Positions 17,533-26,641 of a stretch of 64,000 nt of DNA are shown here, one piece after another. The DNA comes from an uncultured Alistipes sp. Lineage in GTDB: Bacteria; Bacteroidota; Bacteroidia; Bacteroidales; Rikenellaceae. The stretch covers positions 8,079 to 72,078 of the forward strand of contig CAUDHE010000002.1 of assembly GCA_958449275.1 (NCBI GenBank), given 5' to 3'. The notes under the pieces are model-generated. The model searched no databases and was not told the origin of the DNA. It saw only the letters and a program-made list of their open reading frames with translations. Within the stretch, counting starts at the first letter, position 1. Each line of letters opens with the position of its first letter. A program made the position numbers and the translations under genes.

Positions 17533-18003
17533 TTGGACAAAACCGATATCAAAATACTGAAAATCCTTCAGGAGAACTCGCGACTCACGATCAAGGAACT
17601 TGCCGCGCGAGTCAACTTGTCGCCCACGCCCGTGTTCGAACGCATGCGCAGACTCGATGCCGAGGGATACATCAAGAAATATACGGTCGTATTGGACGCC
17701 GCGAAACTCAATTGCGGTCTCGCGGTCTTCTGCCACGTGAAGTTGAGCCGCATGAACAGCGACGTGGCCTCCCAATTCGAATGCGTGGTGCGCGGAATAC
17801 CCGAAGTTACAGAGTGTTACAACATATCGGGCGACTACGACTATCTGCTGAAGATACATGCTCCCGACATGAAATATTACCGCGAGTTCCTCATCAACGT
17901 GTTGGGTGCCGTCGACTGCCTCGGGTCGTTCACGAGTACCTTCGTAATGGACGAGGTGAAACACGATTACGGCATTCCCCTCCTGGGCGACGAACGGCCG
18001 TAG
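17533..18003 (+). CDS. Lrp/AsnC-family transcriptional regulator (TTG start)
   Basis: A 156-residue feast/famine regulator. The winged helix-turn-helix is at about residues 4-55 (DIKILKILQENSR, then LAARVNLSPTPVFERMRRL), and the RAM/AsnC ligand-binding domain follows at 68-145 with the usual SGDYDYLLK. The start is TTG: an in-frame TAA at 17512 and no ATG or GTG in between leave TTG as the only start that keeps the family N-terminus (D-K-T-D-I). It probably senses an amino acid. Target genes are unknown; the gene is alone between two single-gene units. Confidence 0.92.
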   Translation: MDKTDIKILKILQENSRLTIKELAARVNLSPTPVFERMRRLDAEGYIKKYTVVLDAAKLNCGLAVFCHVKLSRMNSDVASQFECVVRGIPEVTECYNISGDYDYLLKIHAPDMKYYREFLINVLGAVDCLGSFTSTFVMDEVKHDYGIPLLGDERP

Positions 18004-18067
18004 TTTTATCCCTATGAGCCGCCGCATTTGCGAAATACCACTCCGTCCGTGCAAAATGCAAGCAGGT

Positions 18068-18099
18068 TTGCTTTTGCAGTCGCTTATTAGTATCTTTGT
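18068..18099 (+). promoter_or_regulatory. Promoter of the GH123-like gene
   Basis: TTTG (18068-18071), a 20-nt spacer and TATCTTTG (18092-18099). It lies inside the longest open frame and so supports the ATG at 18164. Confidence 0.75.
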
Positions 18100-18163
18100 A
18101 ATGCGAGGCGGTTGCGTCGCCTGTGCCGTAGTGCGGATTTCAACAACTTTAATAACATCTGAC

Positions 18164-19906
18164 ATGAATCTACCTAAACTTATCACCATTTCGGCAGCCG
18201 TAGCGGCGGGGATCGTCGTCGCGGCATGCGGCAGAGTATCGGAACCCGTTGTCACGTTCGTCGAGCCCGACGATCCGTCGCCTGTCACGGCCGAGGCCCT
18301 AAAGGCTTGGACCGACACACGAAAAGGACTTCACGGAGCGTGGGGCGATCCCGACCTGCGTTACTCGCGCAGCGAAGTGCCGCAGCCGCTCGACTGCGAG
18401 AACTTCGAAATAACCGCATGGCGGGGCGAACGCGCCTCGGCGCAGTTCCTGCTTTGGACAGCCGACGGTGCCGACGGCGTGGAGTGCCGCGTAGAGGATT
18501 TCCGATCGGACAACGCCACGCTGCCCGCTTCGACTGCCTGCACGCGATTCGTGCGTTACACGCTTGCCGACAGCGTGTTCCGTGTGGGCGGTCCGACCAT
18601 CCTGTCGCCCGATATGCTCGACACGCTGTCGCGTTTCGACATGGCGCCGCGCACCGTACGTCCCGTATGGGTGACGGTCGAGGTGCCTCGCGACGCCGCG
18701 GCGGGAGTATACCGTTCGCAGATCGTAGCCACCCGAAACGGATGCGGAAAGGTGCGTATGCCTCTTACGCTGGTAGTGCAGGATCACACACTTCCCGAAC
18801 CCGCCGAGTGGAGCTATCACCTCGATCTGTGGCAACACCCCTCGTCGGTGGCCCGCGCTCAGGGGCTCGACATGTGGGGCGATGCCCATTTCGAAGCCAT
18901 GAAACCCATCATGACCATGCTCGCCGAAGCCGGACAGAAGGTGGTGACCGCCACGCTCAACAAGGATCCGTGGAACCATCAGTGCTACGACGGATACGAG
19001 AACATGATCGAGTGGACCCGCCGCAAGGACGGCACATGGAGCTACAATTACGAGGTGTTCGACCGCTGGGTCGAAATGATGTTCTCGCTGGGCATCGACA
19101 AGATGATAAACTGCTATTCGATGGTACCGTGGAACTGCGAACTCGACTATTTCGACGAGGCGCAAGGCAAGACCGTCACCGTAAAGGCCGAACCCGGCAA
19201 ACCCGAGTTCCCCGCTATGTGGGAGCCGTTTTTGGCCGACTTCAAAAAACATCTGGCCGACAAGGGATGGCTGGGCATTACCAACATAGCCATGGACGAG
19301 CGTTCGCCCGAGGCGATGGACGCCGCAGTGAAGGTTCTGGAGAAGTGCGCTCCCGAAATGGGCTTTGCGCTGGCCGACAACCACAAGTCGTATAAGAAAT
19401 ACACCATGATGCGCGACGTTTGCGTGGCTCAGGGGCAGCCCGCCGACCATGCCGACATAGAGGCCCGCCGTGCGCAGGGATTCAACACCACGTTCTATGT
19501 CTGCTGCGGTCCGCTCTATCCCAACACGTTCACCTATTCGGCGCCGTTCGAGGCCGAGCTTTTGGGTTGGTACGGTCTCGCATGGGATTACGACGGCATG
19601 CTGCGCTGGGCCTACAACTCGTGGCCCGCTGATCCGCAGACCGATTCGCGTTACGGTACATGGAGCTCGGGCGACACCTATCTGGTGTATCCTCATGCCC
19701 GTTCGTCGATACGATTCGAGCGTCTGATCGACGGTATCGAGGCGGCGGAGAAGGTGCGCGCGCTTCGTGCCGCGGGTGTCGACACATCGGCCGTGGAGGC
19801 TGCATTGGCGAAGATCCGCGCCACGAACGTGAACGACCACACGCAGCCGTGGCGGCAGATCACAGCCGAAGCGCGCACCGCCCTGAACGAGGTTTCGGCG
19901 AAGTAG
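18164..19906 (+). CDS. GH123/DUF4091-like glycoside hydrolase lipoprotein
   Basis: A 580-residue predicted outer-membrane lipoprotein (lipobox VVAAC, Cys22). After a beta-rich N-terminal domain (about residues 60-210) comes a barrel with LDLWQHPSSVAR near 222. An adjacent Asp-Glu pair, D378-E379 in IAMDERSP, fits the catalytic pair of GH123 beta-N-acetylgalactosaminidases. GLAWDYDGMLRWAYNSWP near 470-487 is typical of the DUF4091/GH123 catalytic domain. Likely activity is removal of GalNAc from host glycans such as glycosphingolipids, by family analogy only. The start is set by the promoter at 18068-18099. It stands alone rather than in a SusCD locus. Confidence 0.85.
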   Translation: MNLPKLITISAAVAAGIVVAACGRVSEPVVTFVEPDDPSPVTAEALKAWTDTRKGLHGAWGDPDLRYSRSEVPQPLDCENFEITAWRGERASAQFLLWTADGADGVECRVEDFRSDNATLPASTACTRFVRYTLADSVFRVGGPTILSPDMLDTLSRFDMAPRTVRPVWVTVEVPRDAAAGVYRSQIVATRNGCGKVRMPLTLVVQDHTLPEPAEWSYHLDLWQHPSSVARAQGLDMWGDAHFEAMKPIMTMLAEAGQKVVTATLNKDPWNHQCYDGYENMIEWTRRKDGTWSYNYEVFDRWVEMMFSLGIDKMINCYSMVPWNCELDYFDEAQGKTVTVKAEPGKPEFPAMWEPFLADFKKHLADKGWLGITNIAMDERSPEAMDAAVKVLEKCAPEMGFALADNHKSYKKYTMMRDVCVAQGQPADHADIEARRAQGFNTTFYVCCGPLYPNTFTYSAPFEAELLGWYGLAWDYDGMLRWAYNSWPADPQTDSRYGTWSSGDTYLVYPHARSSIRFERLIDGIEAAEKVRALRAAGVDTSAVEAALAKIRATNVNDHTQPWRQITAEARTALNEVSAK

Positions 19907-19982
19907 AGCGCAACCGCCGCGCAGGGCGACAGGATAGAAACGTCGCATGCGGCAGGCAGTCGAAAAATTCGAGGTTTTATAT

Positions 19983-19990
19983 TACCTTTG
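19983..19990 (+). promoter_or_regulatory. Promoter (-7 TACCTTTG) of the FNT channel gene
   Basis: A -7 box matching TAnnTTTG with no clear -33 element. A large palindrome starts 3 bp downstream. Confidence 0.55.
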
Positions 19991-19992
19991 TC

Positions 19993-20024
19993 CGCATATC
20001 GGCGCATCTTCGCGCCGATATGCG
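19993..20024. promoter_or_regulatory. Perfect 13-bp palindrome at the FNT transcription start
   Basis: Arms cgcatatcggcgc and gcgccgatatgcg with a 6-nt loop. It spans the predicted transcript start (about 19997), so it is either an operator or a 5' mRNA hairpin. Confidence 0.65.
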
Positions 20025-20053
20025 ACAATTGATTTACTGACCCTATATTTGAA

Positions 20054-20653
20054 ATGAAAAAACGACTGTTCAACACCTTTGCGCTGGCCGTGCTGGCAGG
20101 CATAATGATCGGATTCGGCGGCATAGTATTTCTGATGTGTTCCAACCGCCTCGCGGGGGCATTTCTGTTCTCGTTCGGTCTGCTGACCATCATCTGCCAG
20201 GGTTTGGCTCTCTACACGGGCCGAGTGGGATATTTCCGCAGTTACGGATGGGCCGAAATGACCGCTACGCTGGCGGGCAACTTCGTCGGCACATTCCTGG
20301 CGGCGCGAGCTTTCGCCCTCACGCGCCACACATGCGACGTGGCTTCGGTGGTGGCTCCCAAGCTCGCCGATTCGTCGATGAGCATCTTCGTGCTGGCAGT
20401 GGGCTGCGGCGCGATGATGTTTCTGGCCGTGGATTCCTACCGACGCTCGCAATCGTGGCTGTTCGTGATTCTGCCCGTCGTCATCTTCATCCTCAGCGGA
20501 TTCGAACACTCCATCGCCAACATGTTCTACATATCGCTGGCCGACGCCTGGGACTGGGATGCGCTGCGCATAACTGTTCTGGCCGTAGCGGGCAACGCCG
20601 CGGGAAGCTGGCTCGTCAACAGCCGCAATTTTACTTTGAACGCGACGGAATAG
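20054..20653 (+). CDS. Formate/nitrite transporter (FNT) family channel
   Basis: A 199-residue membrane protein with six hydrophobic segments. The text SGFEHSIANMF around residues 155-165 is the FNT signature, with the pore histidine on helix 5. GNFVGTFLAA (about 78-87) is the matching helix-3 motif. Family members move formate, nitrite, acetate or hydrosulfide across the inner membrane; which one is unknown here. At 199 residues it is shorter than the usual 260-280, through short termini and loops. An esterase gene follows after 62 bp. A perfect palindrome at its promoter suggests dedicated control. Confidence 0.88.
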   Translation: MKKRLFNTFALAVLAGIMIGFGGIVFLMCSNRLAGAFLFSFGLLTIICQGLALYTGRVGYFRSYGWAEMTATLAGNFVGTFLAARAFALTRHTCDVASVVAPKLADSSMSIFVLAVGCGAMMFLAVDSYRRSQSWLFVILPVVIFILSGFEHSIANMFYISLADAWDWDALRITVLAVAGNAAGSWLVNSRNFTLNATE

Positions 20654-20715
20654 ACACCGACGGCGGATCCGACGACATCGCCAATAAAAACAAACCCGAT
20701 AAAACACTATCGACC

Positions 20716-21582
20716 ATGAAACGAATCCTTACCATTCTGCTGGCGGCAGCCGTTATGCCCCTCGCCGCGCAGGAGTACGGCCAGAATCGCACCATAGCGA
20801 TCTGGGACAACTCCTCGGCTCCCCATTCCAACGAACTTACCTCGCCCGAGGCGGAGACATCGCCCGATATCATCGGGTCCGTCACCGAAGCCGTGCTCTA
20901 TGTTTTCGAGGCCGACCCCGCCAAGGCGACGGGGCAGGCGATGGTGATATGCCCGGGCGGCGCATACGCCGTGGTGTGCATGAGCTACGAAGGTGTGGAG
21001 ATGGCCAAGTGGCTGGCTTCGCGGGGAATAACCTGCGGCGTATTGAAATACCGCATGCCCAACGGACATAAGGAGGTGCCTCTGGAGGATGCCGTCGAGG
21101 CGCTGCGCATCATGCGCCGCAACGCCGCCGAACTCAAGATCGATCCCGCGAAGGTGGGGATCATGGGTTTCTCGGCCGGAGGTCATCTTGCGGCCTACAC
21201 CTCGAATTTCGCGCCCGAAGGAGAGAAACCCGCCTTTTCGATCCTCTTCTACCCCGTCATCACGGGCGAGGAGGGGCTTTGTCACAAAGGTTCGTTCGAC
21301 AATTTGCTGGGAGCCGACGCCACGGCCGCACAGCGCGCCGAGTACTCGCTCGAAACGCGTGTCACGCGTTCCACGCCGCCTGCTCTGCTGTTGCTTTCGG
21401 ACCACGACACCGTGGTGCCTCCCATAAGCAGTACGCGTTACTACAACGCACTTAAGAAACACGGCATAAAGGCTTCGATGCACATCTATCCCGAGGGCTG
21501 GCACGGCTGGGGCATCAGGTCCGATTTCCCCTATCGCGAGGCTTGGCAGACGTCGCTGCTCGACTGGCTGAGAATGTTGTGA
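20716..21582 (+). CDS. Secreted alpha/beta hydrolase (acetyl-esterase-like)
   Basis: A 288-residue hydrolase with a Sec signal peptide (cleavage after LAAQ near residue 18). The oxyanion text CPGGAYAVV is near residues 78-86. The nucleophile motif GFSAGGH is near 155, the acidic residue in SDHDTVVPP near 233 and the catalytic His in GWHGWG near 264. This pattern is typical of BD-FAE/Axe-type carbohydrate esterases and dipeptidyl-peptidase-like hydrolases of Bacteroidetes, which deacetylate glycans in the periplasm. The ATG at 20716 starts the signal peptide; the long upstream open frame overlaps the FNT gene and is rejected. It converges with comEC. Confidence 0.87.
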   Translation: MKRILTILLAAAVMPLAAQEYGQNRTIAIWDNSSAPHSNELTSPEAETSPDIIGSVTEAVLYVFEADPAKATGQAMVICPGGAYAVVCMSYEGVEMAKWLASRGITCGVLKYRMPNGHKEVPLEDAVEALRIMRRNAAELKIDPAKVGIMGFSAGGHLAAYTSNFAPEGEKPAFSILFYPVITGEEGLCHKGSFDNLLGADATAAQRAEYSLETRVTRSTPPALLLLSDHDTVVPPISSTRYYNALKKHGIKASMHIYPEGWHGWGIRSDFPYREAWQTSLLDWLRML

Positions 21583-21632
21583 CGGGTTACGTCAGGCCGC
21601 GATCCGCACGCAGCGGCATTATTCATTTCATG

Positions 21633-23162
21633 TCATTTGCCGCGACGGTGCAGCCAAAGAGTGAAAACAATGAAAACGGCGTAGATAGCGACGCATGCCG
21701 TCGCACTCGGTTCGAATTCGAACCAAAGCGCATCTGCGGATGCGCACCATCGCGTGACGGCATCCAGCACGCCTCCCGCAACGGTTATCGCCCGAGCGGC
21801 GACGGGAGCGAAAAGGGGCAGCGGTACAAGCGACCACACGAGGCCTGTGCCCAGCAATACCGCACTCGGCAATATCGCGGCGGGTCCCGCCACGATGCCC
21901 CAAAACGACACTGAGCCGAAAAACAGTGCCGAAAGCGGCACGATGGCCGTCGATGCGGCAAAACTGACGGCGACGGCAAATCGAAGCCGCTGCACGACAT
22001 ACTTCATTATCCTCACGGGGCGTCTCCTCATGGCGGCGTCCCGTTTTTCGTCCTCGAACGGATCTTTCCGACGCTGTTCCGCCCGTCCGAGCGGCACGCC
22101 CCATTCTACTATGGCCGCCACGGCAGCGAACGACATGAGGAATCCCGCGTCCCAAAGATTTCGCGCGTCGAACAACAGCATGACGCATGCGGTGAAAGCG
22201 AGCGAGTTCAGCGTGTCGGATCGCACGCTCATACCCGTGGTGAGTTGCAGAATCGTGAACATGGTCGCAGCGCGCGTCACGCTCGGCGAAAAGCCCGCCA
22301 CGGCGGCATAGATCCATATAGCGACGACGGCTGCCGCACAACGCAGCAGATGTCCGCGCCTCAGCAGGGGCATCCACCACAGCAGCAGATTGACCATTGC
22401 GAACACGAAGCCCGCGTGCAACCCCGATACGGCCAGCAGATGAGCCGTGCCCGCGAGTGAATAACGCCGCCGCATTTCGGGGGTTATGCCCGATCTGTCG
22501 CCCACGGCGACGGCGCGTGTCAGAGCGTCGATATCGGGCGGTAACCCGAGCCGTCCGATCCTCTCGACGGCCCGTGCACGCAGGCGGCTGCCGAAAGAGG
22601 GGCTCCCCGAGCGGCGCTCCACGACGTTTTGCGGGTAGACCGTCACCTGCCCCGCGAACCCCCGTCGCGCCATGTAGCGTTCGTATTTGTCGTCGGAACG
22701 ACGCGAATAGGGTTTTATGCGGCAGATCGCAACCACACGTTCGCCCGAGGACAAATCGAGCCGCGGATCGGCCGATATGCGTATTTTGTGGCGATGCCGC
22801 ACCGCTCCCTCGGCTGTGTCGAATGCGAGCAGACGCCCCTCGGCATATACCGCTTTGTCGCGGCGTGCCGCGATTTCGTCCACCGCGATCTCTGCCGTAC
22901 ACTCCTCGGTCGGAAGCTCCGACACATCGTACCTCACTTCGGCGGCGCACCATCCCGCCATGAACAGCGCCAGACAGATACACAGATCGGCGGCGAAGCG
23001 TCGTCGCACGAGTCTCGCCGCAATGATGCAGATGCCGAAGCCCGCAGCCGCACCCCACGGCGGGAGCGCGAAACGACTCGCCGCGACTATGCCCGCGACA
23101 AGGGGAACGAGCGCCTTGACCATAGGCGAACCCGCAGATATGTTTCCCGAGGTATGCTTCAT
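21633..23162 (-). CDS. comEC: ComEC/Rec2-family DNA-uptake membrane protein
   Basis: A 509-residue polytopic membrane protein. Residues about 15-70 are N-terminal helices and about 75-180 a soluble DUF4131-like region. From about 210 comes the competence core, with AVGDRSGITPEMRRRYSLAGTAHLLAVSGLHAG across two of its segments, the classic ComEC signature, then GFSPSVTRA. It ends after the membrane core without a metallo-beta-lactamase domain, as in many Bacteroidetes. In competent bacteria ComEC forms the channel for single-stranded DNA across the inner membrane. I chose ATG 23162; 23207 is also possible. It converges with the esterase gene. Confidence 0.88.
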   Translation of the reverse strand: MKHTSGNISAGSPMVKALVPLVAGIVAASRFALPPWGAAAGFGICIIAARLVRRRFAADLCICLALFMAGWCAAEVRYDVSELPTEECTAEIAVDEIAARRDKAVYAEGRLLAFDTAEGAVRHRHKIRISADPRLDLSSGERVVAICRIKPYSRRSDDKYERYMARRGFAGQVTVYPQNVVERRSGSPSFGSRLRARAVERIGRLGLPPDIDALTRAVAVGDRSGITPEMRRRYSLAGTAHLLAVSGLHAGFVFAMVNLLLWWMPLLRRGHLLRCAAAVVAIWIYAAVAGFSPSVTRAATMFTILQLTTGMSVRSDTLNSLAFTACVMLLFDARNLWDAGFLMSFAAVAAIVEWGVPLGRAEQRRKDPFEDEKRDAAMRRRPVRIMKYVVQRLRFAVAVSFAASTAIVPLSALFFGSVSFWGIVAGPAAILPSAVLLGTGLVWSLVPLPLFAPVAARAITVAGGVLDAVTRWCASADALWFEFEPSATACVAIYAVFIVFTLWLHRRGK

Positions 23163-23248
23163 TCGTTCGCGCCCGAGGCGCACAGTCGTAAAGATAGACA
23201 AAATCATACGCAAAAACAAGTCTCGTCGGTCGTCCTCGGCACGAAAAT

Positions 23249-23280
23249 ACGGCCGTGTCCCTCGCTCGGGGCACGGCCGT
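23249..23280 (-). terminator. Strong hairpin after the FadL-type porin gene
   Basis: acggccgtg-t-ccc pairs with ggg(g)cacggccgt, giving about 12 bp. On the minus strand it is followed by attttcg, a short T tract. It separates the porin gene from comEC. Confidence 0.65.
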
Positions 23281-23362
23281 GACAGCAATCAATAAATATA
23301 TGAATTCTACGAAAAGAGTCTTCCGCAACACAGCCGCGGTCGTTCGCAGCCGCAGGACGCTT

Positions 23363-24829
23363 TTATTTGCGGCCTAACTTGAGATCGACGCCCACGCCCA
23401 GCACGCCGCTGCGACGTTTGTAGAGAGTGGTGCAATCGATGTCGCCCACCAAGGTCGCAACCTTGTTCGTCACCGACCGCTTGTCGTAAAGCGAGAAGAA
23501 ATAACCCGCATTGAGGCGCACTTTAGGGCTGATGTTCCATGCGCCTCCCAAACCGACCGAGGTCGCGCTGAGCACATGGTTGGTGTCGGTGAAATATGCG
23601 TCCGAAGTGCTGTATACGGTACGCTGCACACCTGCGCTCACGAGGAACTTCTTCGAAAGATCGTATTCGGCGCCGAACATGTACTCGGCCGTGCCGGCAT
23701 CGATCAGTATCTGCTTGTTGTCGACCATGTGGGCGTTCTTGTCGAAAAAGTAGTGGTACTCGGCCGTGAGACGCAAACGACCGTCGACGAACGACTTGCC
23801 CAGCGCGAGACTCAGCATGGCGGGAATGTCGTTGGGGGTCTTGCCGCCGTCGGCATATGCGTTGCCCGCAGCCGCGCCCAGATCGTCGCGCTCGGTATGG
23901 TTGGTGAGGGTCATGGCCGTACGGAACTCGTAACGCGCCGAGGCCGACCAGCTTCCTTTGCGGAAATAGAGCGCCAGCGAGGGGTTGACGCCCCAGCCTT
24001 TCTGGATGCAGTCGACGTATTTGTCGTGCGTGAGGTCGGCATATGCCGCGGCCATACCCGCCAACTGCGGCTGTCCCTGAGCCTGCAACAGTCCCGACAC
24101 GGTAGTCAGGAAGTCGTCGGCGCGAATCATGCTGCCGTCGAGACCGAGCGAGGGGGCCGAGGGGTTCACCATTATGTCGTTGATGTGTCCGTCGTATTTG
24201 TTGCGGGTGTAGTTGAGACGCACCATTGCCGAAGCCGACAGCCAATCGGTCAGGCGGTAGGCGAAGCCGAGTTGTCCCGACAGATTCATGGTCAGTCCGC
24301 GGAACGAACAAGCCAGCGAGTATTGCGACGCCGACATTCCGTAAGCCTGTCCCAACGTCGAAATGGCCGCGGGAAGCACGGCGAACTGCTGCTCGAATGA
24401 TCCGAGTCCTTCATTGAACTTCACGCGACCGCCGCCGCCCGACACTCCGGCCGAGAGGAACAGCGCCCAGCGATTATGTTTGTAAGTGACGTGGAGATTG
24501 GGTACCACGGGCGACCAGATCTTGCCCTCGAAAGTCTGCGAGCTGTTGCCCGGGGTCATGGCGCTCATGGCAAACGGCGCGTAGTCCATGCTCGTGGTGC
24601 GGGTCATGAATGCGCTTTGGGCATTGAGCGACAGCATCCAGCCGTTGTCCATGAACGCGGTGCCGGCGGGATTGTAGTAGGGGGCGTCGGCATCGAGGGT
24701 GACGCCGCGCGTGATGTGGCGCAGGAAAGCCACGCTCTGATTGGTGTTGGTTAGAATGCCTCCGGCGAGCGCGCTGCCCGCGAGGGCGATCGAAGCCGCC
24801 GAGGCGAGGATGAGTTTTCCGATTTTCAT
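23363..24829 (-). CDS. OmpP1/FadL-family outer-membrane porin
   Basis: A 488-residue beta-barrel protein with a signal peptide (cleaved after SALA, residue 22). The FadL hallmark near the mature N-terminus is visible: NQSVAFLRH, then DAPYYNPAGTAFM. The rest alternates amphipathic strands, ending VGVDLKLGRK. FadL-type channels take hydrophobic molecules such as fatty acids or aromatics across the outer membrane. The ATG at 24829 directly starts the signal. The upstream 500 bp holds no recognisable promoter box for it. Confidence 0.9.
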   Translation of the reverse strand: MKIGKLILASAASIALAGSALAGGILTNTNQSVAFLRHITRGVTLDADAPYYNPAGTAFMDNGWMLSLNAQSAFMTRTTSMDYAPFAMSAMTPGNSSQTFEGKIWSPVVPNLHVTYKHNRWALFLSAGVSGGGGRVKFNEGLGSFEQQFAVLPAAISTLGQAYGMSASQYSLACSFRGLTMNLSGQLGFAYRLTDWLSASAMVRLNYTRNKYDGHINDIMVNPSAPSLGLDGSMIRADDFLTTVSGLLQAQGQPQLAGMAAAYADLTHDKYVDCIQKGWGVNPSLALYFRKGSWSASARYEFRTAMTLTNHTERDDLGAAAGNAYADGGKTPNDIPAMLSLALGKSFVDGRLRLTAEYHYFFDKNAHMVDNKQILIDAGTAEYMFGAEYDLSKKFLVSAGVQRTVYSTSDAYFTDTNHVLSATSVGLGGAWNISPKVRLNAGYFFSLYDKRSVTNKVATLVGDIDCTTLYKRRSGVLGVGVDLKLGRK

Positions 24830-25337
24830 TTTGTGCGATAATTTATTGTCTGCGCGGGGATTGCTTTGCGCGATATCCGCCGCTCGGCACCGACGACCCG
24901 CAGGGCCGCCGTCGATGCGGATGCAAAAATGAACGAATATTTCCGATCCTCAAAAAATATGTGGTCTATCGACCCATCGGGGTATGAACAGACGGCTATG
25001 AGTGGCGTAAACATCGTATTCTGTGGCGAAAATACCCGCAAAATATTCTAAAAAGGAATATATATGTCCGAAATGGCGCAAAAAAAGAGGGACTTCCCGC
25101 CTCGCGACGAATCGGATCAGACGGCGTGCTTACGAAATATAACCTCCATGCCGCGGCCGCATTGCCGCTAAATCGAATCCGACGGCCCTTCGCCTGCGAT
25201 CTCCGACAGCATTTGCGGATCCCGCCCCTCCGAGGAGTGGAACTCCGCGGTTGCGATCCGAATATGGAACTTCAGAGCATATAATAGCGCAGAAATAACG
25301 ATTCGTAATCAAAAGAGCGAAAAATTCTATATTTTTG
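24830..25337. other. Intergenic stretch without a recognisable gene
   Basis: About 500 bp between the divergent porin and kbl genes. The only open frames are short and without family resemblance, including a 36-codon frame from an ATG near 25064. Base composition falls to AT-rich near 24940-25080 and 25260-25337. I see no RNA fold or repeat that I can name. Confidence 0.5.
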
Positions 25338-25368
25338 TTTGATATCCGATTGGAATTTAATAACTTTG
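25338..25368 (+). promoter_or_regulatory. kbl promoter
   Basis: TTTG (25338-25341), a 19-nt spacer and TAACTTTG (25361-25368): a full consensus match 73 bp before the kbl ATG. Confidence 0.75.
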
Positions 25369-25441
25369 TTTCAAATTACGGCGTCGAAACACATGCGCGC
25401 CGCACCCCGATACTCGCAAAACCACAAAAAAACATAACGAT

Positions 25442-26629
25442 ATGTACGGAAAAATCAAAGAACATCTGCAAAAAGAGCTGGCCGACATCAAGGCTGCCGG
25501 CCTTTACAAAACCGAACGCGTAATAGAATCGCCGCAACGCGCCGAGATAGACGTGGCAGGCAAAAAAGTGCTCAACTTCTGCGCCAACAACTATCTGGGT
25601 CTGTCGGATAACGCGCGCCTCATAGAGGCCGCCAAGAAGGCGATGGACGAGCGCGGATTCGGAATGTCGTCGGTACGTTTCATATGCGGCTGTCAGGATA
25701 TCCACAAGGAGCTGGAGAAGGCCATCGCCGACTACTTCGGAACCGAGGATACCATCCTTTACGCCGCCTGCTTCGATGCCAACGGAGGTGTTTTCGAGCC
25801 GTTGCTCACCGAGCAGGACGCCATCATATCCGACGCTCTCAACCATGCCTCGATCATCGACGGCGTGCGTCTGTGCAAGGCTGTGCGCTACCGCTACGCC
25901 AACGCCGACATGGATGAGCTGGAGGATTGCCTCAAGCGAGCTCAGGCGCAGCGTTTCCGCGTCATAGTAACCGACGGCGTGTTCTCGATGGACGGCAACG
26001 CCGCTCCTTTGGACAAGATCTGCGCATTGGCCAAGCAATACGACGCCTTGGTGATGGTAGACGAGTGCCACTCGGCAGGCGTGCTGGGCAAGACGGGCCG
26101 CGGCATCACCGAACTTTACGATCTGCGCGGCGAGGTGGATATACTGACGGGCACCCTCGGCAAGGCTTTCGGAGGCGCGGTGGGCGGATTCACCACGGGA
26201 CGCAAGGAGATCATCGACATGCTGCGTCAGCGTTCGCGTCCCTATCTCTTCTCCAATTCGCTGCCCCCCGCAGTCGTGGGCGCCGGCATCGAGATGTTCA
26301 AGATGTTGGCCGAGAGCGACGAACTGCACGATCGTCTGGCCGCCAACGTCGAGTACTTCCGTTCGAAGATGATCGCCGCGGGATTCGACATCAAGCCTAC
26401 CCAGTCGGCCATCTGCGCCGTGATGCTCTACGACGCCAAGCTGTCGCAGGACTTCGCGGCACGCTTGCAGGACGAGGGCGTATTCGTCACGGGATTCTAC
26501 TATCCCGTCGTTCCCAAGGGCCAGGCACGTATTCGCGTGCAGGTTTCGGCAGGCCACACCGCTGAGCAGCTCGACCGCTGCGTGGAGGCTTTCGTTAAAA
26601 TCGGCAAGGAGCTTGGAGTATTGAAATAA
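25442..26629 (+). CDS. kbl: Glycine C-acetyltransferase (2-amino-3-ketobutyrate CoA ligase)
   Basis: A PLP enzyme of the alpha-oxoamine synthase family that cleaves 2-amino-3-ketobutyrate with CoA to glycine and acetyl-CoA, the second step of threonine breakdown by threonine dehydrogenase. The 395-residue length is standard. The PLP lysine is K241 in TLGKAFGG, with the conserved VDECHSAGVLGKTGRG around residues 204-219 and NFCANNYLGL near 41-50. In sphingolipid-making Bacteroidetes a related enzyme is serine palmitoyltransferase. The full-length match and N-terminus favour Kbl. An Lrp-type regulator follows after 12 bp. Confidence 0.92.
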   Translation: MYGKIKEHLQKELADIKAAGLYKTERVIESPQRAEIDVAGKKVLNFCANNYLGLSDNARLIEAAKKAMDERGFGMSSVRFICGCQDIHKELEKAIADYFGTEDTILYAACFDANGGVFEPLLTEQDAIISDALNHASIIDGVRLCKAVRYRYANADMDELEDCLKRAQAQRFRVIVTDGVFSMDGNAAPLDKICALAKQYDALVMVDECHSAGVLGKTGRGITELYDLRGEVDILTGTLGKAFGGAVGGFTTGRKEIIDMLRQRSRPYLFSNSLPPAVVGAGIEMFKMLAESDELHDRLAANVEYFRSKMIAAGFDIKPTQSAICAVMLYDAKLSQDFAARLQDEGVFVTGFYYPVVPKGQARIRVQVSAGHTAEQLDRCVEAFVKIGKELGVLK

Positions 26630-26641
26630 AATAATTGTACT

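Noticed and set aside
21628..23331. A second long minus-strand frame over comEC
   Set aside because: It is Arg/Gly/Ala-rich without membrane segments, while the frame at 21633-23162 gives clear ComEC motifs.
25064..25174. 36-codon open frame in the gap before kbl
   Set aside because: No homology I can recall, no promoter and no supporting context.
25442..26629. Serine palmitoyltransferase instead of Kbl
   Set aside because: Both belong to the alpha-oxoamine synthase family, but the N-terminus, length and the Lrp partner fit glycine C-acetyltransferase better.
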